Origin: Candidatus Competibacteraceae bacterium
GTDB taxonomy: Bacteria; Pseudomonadota; Gammaproteobacteria; Competibacterales; Competibacteraceae
Assembly (NCBI GenBank): GCA_016699715.1
Contig: CP065007.1
Span: forward strand, 3,496,001-3,560,000
Length of the DNA: 64,000 bases
Reading direction: 5' to 3'
The translations under genes were made by a program, and so were the position numbers. The first letter of the stretch is position 1, and every line of letters starts with the position of its first letter. The notes under the pieces were generated by a model that did not search any database, was not told the origin of the DNA, and worked only from the letters and a program-made list of their open reading frames with translations. Positions 61,008 to 64,000 of the stretch are shown in pieces.

Positions 61008-62020
61008 ACGCGATGTTCGACTTTTTCGAGGAGAGATGAGGGCAGACCGATGCGGCATGACGGTGCGAGCTAAGCTGAGAGGAACCAACCACCTCAACCG
61101 CACGGAGAGACCGCCATGCCGCTTGAAGACTTTATCATCACGGTGTTTTGCTGGGTAGAAGAACACCTGGAAGCCCTGCTGGGGGATCATCGCTTGCGCC
61201 AGCGTGGTTTTGCCCCGAAGTTGGCGGACAGCGAAGTGATCACCATGGAGGTGGTGGGTGAGTTTCTGGGTTTGGATACCGATGTGGGCATCTGGAAGTA
61301 TTTCCGTCGTCATTGGCCGTCGTGGTTTCCAAGACTCGGATCGCGAACCACGTTTGCCCAGCAAGCGGCCAATCTCTGGGTCGTCAAACAGCGGCTGCAT
61401 CGGCATCTGCTGATCGACTTGGGGGCGGTGACGGACCCTATTCACCTCGTCGATGGCTGCCCCATGCCGGTGTGTATGCTGACCCGTGCCCCGCAATGCC
61501 GATGTTTTCCCGAGGCGGCCGGCTTCGGCTATTGCGCGGCAAAAAAGCAGTATTATTATGGACTTCATGGTCACTTGATGATCACATTCGATGGCGTGAT
61601 CACGGCGTGGACGGTGACCCCCGCCGCCGGTGATGAACGCGAAGCGCTTTGGGATTTGACGGACGGCGTTCACGGCTTGGTCATTGGCGACAAGGGATAC
61701 CTGAGCGCCTGTCTTCAGGCGGAACTGGCAACCACGGGGATCGATTTGCAAACCCCCTTGCGGGCGAACATGGCCGATTCCCGTGCGCCTTGGATCATCC
61801 AACAACTGACGAGAACCCGCCGCCTCGTGGAAACCGTCATCGGTCAACTGACCGAGCAGTTTCATTTTGAGAAAATCCGGGCGCGGGATGTTTGGCACTT
61901 AACGAGTCGGATCGCCCGAAAAATCTTGGCGCACACCTTGGGTATTTTCATGAACCGGCAAATCGGTCGGTCAGACCTGCAGTTTGAGAGCCTGATCGCC
62001 TGAAAAGTCGAACATCGCGT
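61008..62020 (+). mobile_element. IS982-family insertion sequence, intact
   Basis: The 18-bp ends acgcgatgttcgactttt (61008-61025) and its exact reverse complement (62003-62020) enclose a single transposase gene. The 7-bp target taattat is duplicated at 61001-61007 and 62021-62027. Perfect ends, a perfect duplication and an open gene show a recent, probably active copy. It sits between the tlpA-like gene and argC, about 80 bp before the argC start. Confidence 0.95.
61116..62003 (+). CDS. IS982-family transposase
   Basis: The 295-residue protein has the DDE catalytic residues in HLVDGCPMPV, VIGDKGYLS and ETVIGQLTEQFHFEK, and the family's N-terminal FAPKLADSEVITMEVVGEFLG. Length matches complete members. 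The gene fills the element and its last codon abuts the right inverted repeat. Confidence 0.93.
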   Translation: MPLEDFIITVFCWVEEHLEALLGDHRLRQRGFAPKLADSEVITMEVVGEFLGLDTDVGIWKYFRRHWPSWFPRLGSRTTFAQQAANLWVVKQRLHRHLLIDLGAVTDPIHLVDGCPMPVCMLTRAPQCRCFPEAAGFGYCAAKKQYYYGLHGHLMITFDGVITAWTVTPAAGDEREALWDLTDGVHGLVIGDKGYLSACLQAELATTGIDLQTPLRANMADSRAPWIIQQLTRTRRLVETVIGQLTEQFHFEKIRARDVWHLTSRIARKILAHTLGIFMNRQIGRSDLQFESLIA

Positions 62021-62108
62021 TAATTATGCCAGAACGTACCGGGTTTGCGCGGGATAGCCAACACCGTATGATGTGCGTCGTTCAGAAAGCGATTGCGGGT
62101 ACTGAAAC

Positions 62109-63140
62109 ATGATCAAGGCAGGCATTGTCGGTGGGACGGGCTATACCGGCGTCGAATTGTTGCGGTTGCTGGCGGTGCATCCGGCGGTGGAACTGGCGGC
62201 GATCACTTCGCGTGGCGAAAAGGGCCTCCCGGTCAGCACGTTGTTTCCCAACCTGCGCGGTCGAGTGGATCTGGCCTTCGTCGAGCCGGACGATACCGTA
62301 CTGACGGGTTGCGACGTGGTGTTTTTCGCCACCCCCAACGGCACCGCCATGCGGAGTACACCGGCGCTGCTGGAAGCAGGCGTCAAGGTCATTGATCTGG
62401 CCGCCGATTTCCGATTGCGGCGGACCGAAGACTGGGAACGCTGGTATGGAATGCCGCACGCTTGCCCGGATTTGCTGGCGGAAGCTGTATATGGCTTGCC
62501 CGAGGTCAATCGCGCCGCGATCCGCTCCGCCCGTTTGGTGGCGAATCCCGGCTGCTATCCGACAGCCGTGCAACTGGGCTTTTTACCGTTGCTGGAAGCC
62601 GGTGTGGTCGATCCGCAATCGCTGATCGCCGACGCCAAATCCGGTGTCAGCGGCGCCGGACGCAAGGCCGAAATCGGTATCCTGCTGGCCGAGGCCGGCG
62701 ATAATTTCAAAGCCTACAACGTGCCGGGGCACCGCCATTTGCCGGAAATCCGCCAAGGGTTGGTGCTGGCGGCCAGCGATGCGCTGGATCTGGTATTCGT
62801 GCCGCACCTGATCCCGATGATCCGCGGCATTCATGCCACCTTGTACGCGACCCTGACCGTTCCCGACGCTGACTTACAGGCTCTATTCGAGCAACGCTAC
62901 GCCGACGAGCCATTCGTGGACGTGTTGCCGCCGAAGTCGCATCCCGAGACTCGCAGCGTGCGCGGGGCGAATCAGTGTCGACTGGCGGTGCATCGACCGC
63001 AGAACGGCAAGACCGTGGTCGTGCTATCAGTGATCGATAACCTGGTCAAAGGCGCGGCCGGACAGGCGGTGCAAAACATGAATCTGATGTTCGGCCTGCC
63101 GGAAACCGCCGGCCTGGAAGGCATTGCCCTGCTGCCCTGA
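62109..63140 (+). CDS. argC: N-acetyl-gamma-glutamyl-phosphate reductase
   Basis: ArgC reduces N-acetylglutamyl phosphate to the semialdehyde in arginine synthesis. The 343-residue protein has the NADP-binding start GIVGGTGYTGVELLRLL, DLAADFRLR and the catalytic Cys149 in VANPGCYPTAVQLG, with PGHRHLPEI carrying the catalytic histidine. Gene order argC-erpA-tyrS is typical of gammaproteobacteria. The IS982 element upstream may have separated it from its original promoter. Confidence 0.95.
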   Translation: MIKAGIVGGTGYTGVELLRLLAVHPAVELAAITSRGEKGLPVSTLFPNLRGRVDLAFVEPDDTVLTGCDVVFFATPNGTAMRSTPALLEAGVKVIDLAADFRLRRTEDWERWYGMPHACPDLLAEAVYGLPEVNRAAIRSARLVANPGCYPTAVQLGFLPLLEAGVVDPQSLIADAKSGVSGAGRKAEIGILLAEAGDNFKAYNVPGHRHLPEIRQGLVLAASDALDLVFVPHLIPMIRGIHATLYATLTVPDADLQALFEQRYADEPFVDVLPPKSHPETRSVRGANQCRLAVHRPQNGKTVVVLSVIDNLVKGAAGQAVQNMNLMFGLPETAGLEGIALLP

Positions 63141-63216
63141 GGCTGAGCCAAACTATTCTTGACCCTTAAGGTCAACAATCGGACAATGAATTCATCTGCC
63201 GAGAGAGGATCGAGTC

Positions 63217-63579
63217 ATGAGCGCAACCATCGAAACGTTTGTCCCTACCGATGATCCACTGTTGTTCAGTGATACCGCAGCGCTAAAGGTCAGGGAGTTG
63301 CTGGAAGAAGAGGCAAATCCCAATCTGATGTTGCGCGTGTTCATTTCCGGCGGTGGCTGTTCCGGTTTCCAATATGGTTTCACCTTCGACGAAACCTTGA
63401 GCGACGGCGATACCGTGGTTGAAAATCACGGCGTAAAGCTGTTAATCGATCCGATGAGCTTCCAGTATCTGGTTGGCGCCGAGATCGACTATACCGAAGG
63501 ACTGGAGGGGGCGCAGTTTATCATCCGCAACCCCAACGCCGTCACCACTTGTGGCTGCGGTTCGTCCTTTTCCGCCTGA
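63217..63579 (+). CDS. erpA: Iron-sulfur cluster insertion protein ErpA
   Basis: ErpA is an A-type carrier that hands [4Fe-4S] and [2Fe-2S] clusters to apo-enzymes, notably those of isoprenoid synthesis. The 120-residue protein keeps the three ligand cysteines Cys48 (GGGCSGFQY), Cys112 and Cys114 (TTCGCGSSFS). The start follows a gagag ribosome site. It lies 76 bp after argC. Confidence 0.95.
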   Translation: MSATIETFVPTDDPLLFSDTAALKVRELLEEEANPNLMLRVFISGGGCSGFQYGFTFDETLSDGDTVVENHGVKLLIDPMSFQYLVGAEIDYTEGLEGAQFIIRNPNAVTTCGCGSSFSA

Positions 63580-63917
63580 ATAACGCCTGCCACCTGGCGG
63601 GACCGTTGGTCCCGCTCGCGGAACCTCTTTATCCCGCAAGGTTTCACGCCCCAGCGCCTCTTGGTAGCCAAAAGCAGGTTGACGTTGCCGCCTGCGCGAG
63701 TGCTCTCGAAAATTTATTGATCAGGCGAAGCATGGATTCTTTTGCCAGTTCGCTTCGATTTTCATGGTATTCGATAAATTCCAGAAACCTTTTCGGGGCT
63801 CAAAAACCGTTGGTCGTAAGACCGGTGGGTCCCGTTTTTCGGCTAAACCACCTTTCAATCCCGGCTCAAGGCCAGCGACCGGGAAAGTCCGAACTTTTTT
63901 ATTGTTGAGGAATATGC
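63580..63917. other. 338-bp gap between erpA and tyrS with an inverted repeat
   Basis: The inverted repeat gcgggacc-gtt-ggtcccgc lies at 63597-63615 but has no T-run after it. An open frame across the region does not resemble a protein and its codon use differs from the neighbours. In many relatives this space holds anmK and a peptidase gene; none is seen here. The tyrS promoter should be within it. Confidence 0.4.
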
Positions 63918-64000
63918 ATGTACCCGGTTGAAGAATCGCTGGAACAGATCAAACGCGGAGCGATAGACCTGTTGCTTGAGGAGGAACTGATCGAACGGCT
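63918..64000 (+). CDS. tyrS: Tyrosyl-tRNA synthetase, N-terminal end (runs off the right edge)
   Basis: The last 83 bases encode MYPVEESLEQIKRGAIDLLL and EEELIERL, which match the first helices of the long TyrS of gammaproteobacteria (VEEALALIKRGTEEIL-like). The position after argC-erpA fits. The ATG at 63914 is in another frame; the one at 63918 follows gttgagg. Only 27 complete codons are visible. Confidence 0.8.
   Translation, partial: MYPVEESLEQIKRGAIDLLLEEELIER

Noticed and set aside
63549..63908. A 119-codon frame between erpA and tyrS
   Set aside because: It overlaps the end of erpA in another frame, has no ribosome site and resembles no protein.

Overview
The window looks like chromosomal DNA of a GC-rich gammaproteobacterium. 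The gene orders are typical of that class: initiator tRNA-rimP-nusA-infB-rbfA-truB-rpsO-pnp, SRP RNA-dnaX-ybaB-recR, bioB-A-F-C-D, ilvB-ilvN-ilvC with pssA and leuA, and argC-erpA-tyrS. The two separate glycogen/trehalose clusters would suit a glycogen-accumulating bacterium such as the Competibacteraceae, but that placement is an inference from gene content, not a sequence comparison.

Layout. 1-3912 is a mobile-element patch, partly AT-rich. It holds the 5' part of an IS1634-type transposase, a complete ISL3 element with perfect 43-bp ends, a decayed IS630 transposase carrying a 132-bp palindrome-ended insert, and an IS5-type element that stops just before a large GGDEF/EAL protein (3923-6796). 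Next comes a small encapsulin-associated-ferritin-like gene with no encapsulin gene beside it. 7526-12509 is the biotin operon, which converges on a cold-shock gene through a shared terminator. On the minus strand follow rimI, a family 4 uracil-DNA glycosylase and leuA. 16220-23149 (plus strand) is glgX-treZ-treY, lying between leuA and pssA. 23179-28306 (minus) holds pssA, a NYN/OST-HTH gene broken by a 119-bp MITE-like element, ilvC, ilvN and ilvB. After a DUF4124 gene and proS there is a cluster of four consensus DnaA boxes (30944-31164), then acylphosphatase, TlpA-like, DUF4398, wrbA and DUF2069 genes.

33660-46028 is the core information-processing block: tRNA-fMet, rimP to pnp, tRNA-Ser, SRP RNA, dnaX, ybaB, recR and hinT. 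46151-54426 is mixed housekeeping: a cytochrome c, an HSP90-like protein, an rRNA methyltransferase, lgt, photolyase, and bacterioferritin with its ferredoxin. 54595-60342 is a second glycogen cluster: a GH13 protein, glgA and two GH57 enzymes. The end carries a TlpA-like gene, an intact IS982 element with a 7-bp target duplication, argC, erpA and the start of tyrS.

How the genes fit together. GlgA builds alpha-1,4-glucan, the GH57 and GH13 proteins probably branch or trim it, GlgX debranches it, and TreY with TreZ release trehalose from the resulting chains. Bacterioferritin, its ferredoxin and the EncFtn-like protein handle iron; ErpA delivers Fe-S clusters to enzymes such as the biotin synthase encoded here.
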